Source: Verrucomicrobiales bacterium
Lineage (GTDB): Bacteria > Verrucomicrobiota > Verrucomicrobiia > Verrucomicrobiales > Verrucomicrobiaceae
Direction of reading: 5' to 3'
Length of the DNA: 6,283 nucleotides
NCBI GenBank assembly: GCA_003506995.1
Contig: DNXB01000231.1
Location: 168-6,450 of the forward strand
The notes beneath the pieces are model-generated. The model ran no database searches, was not told the origin of the DNA, and was given only the letters and a program-made list of their open reading frames with translations. The position numbers and the translations under genes are program-made. Numbering within the stretch: the stretch's first letter is position 1; each line of letters opens with the position of its first letter. Of this stretch, positions 6,258-6,283 are shown piece by piece.

Positions 6258-6283
6258 GGACAGCAGAATGGGGGACAGCAGAA
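6258..6283. repeat. Direct repeat of 15-bp period at right edge
   Basis: The 11-base string GGACAGCAGAA occurs at 6258-6268 and again at 6273-6283, a period of 15 bases, with the second copy running into the window end. The G-rich linker TGGG lies between the copies. Two copies are visible and the array may continue beyond the edge. Repeats of the GGGGACAG type are often found in bacterial intergenic regions near REP-associated (Y1/IS200-like) transposase genes; that link is from memory and is not shown by this window. Confidence 0.6.

Overview
The window looks like a piece of a chromosome from a Verrucomicrobiota bacterium, perhaps of the Prosthecobacter/Verrucomicrobiaceae type. It is GC-rich (roughly 60 percent by eye). 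It carries the C-terminal part of a DUF1553 (PSD1) protein, a family largely confined to Planctomycetes and Verrucomicrobia. Its gene starts lack clear Shine-Dalgarno sequences, and repeat-rich spacers separate the genes. This assignment is inference from family content, not from a marker gene.

Layout, left to right. (1) Positions 1-476 hold the C-terminal end of a MoxR-family AAA+ ATPase, cut by the window edge. (2) Positions 475-565 hold two facing arrays of a 7-base repeat that form a 17-bp inverted repeat. (3) Positions 602-1906 encode a DUF58 membrane-anchored protein, the usual partner of MoxR. (4) Positions 1960-2131 are a 172-bp nested palindrome with four copies of an 11-bp core. (5) Positions 2196-2873 are an open frame whose distal two thirds match the C-terminal end of DUF1553 proteins; it is probably a gene remnant. 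(6) On the minus strand, 5789 down to 2874 encodes a large secreted metallopeptidase: signal peptide, six-bladed PD40/TolB-like propeller, M28 peptidase with an inserted PA-like domain, and a C-terminal PDZ domain. Its stop codon directly abuts that of the DUF1553 frame. (7) Positions 5992-6177 encode a short protein with a Lys/Pro/Ala-rich tail. (8) The right edge, 6258-6283, is the start of a 15-bp-period direct repeat that may border a mobile element.

Functional reading. MoxR and DUF58 form a chaperone-like pair that in other bacteria helps mature or insert partner proteins, often metal-dependent or vWA proteins. The third gene that often follows (transglutaminase-like or BatA/B-type) is absent here, and a palindromic repeat and a gene fragment occupy its place. 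The M28 peptidase is probably an independent exported scavenging enzyme. I found no defence system, CRISPR array, RNA gene or complete transposase. The most unusual content is the two different palindromic repeat structures that bracket the DUF58 gene, and the multi-domain peptidase.
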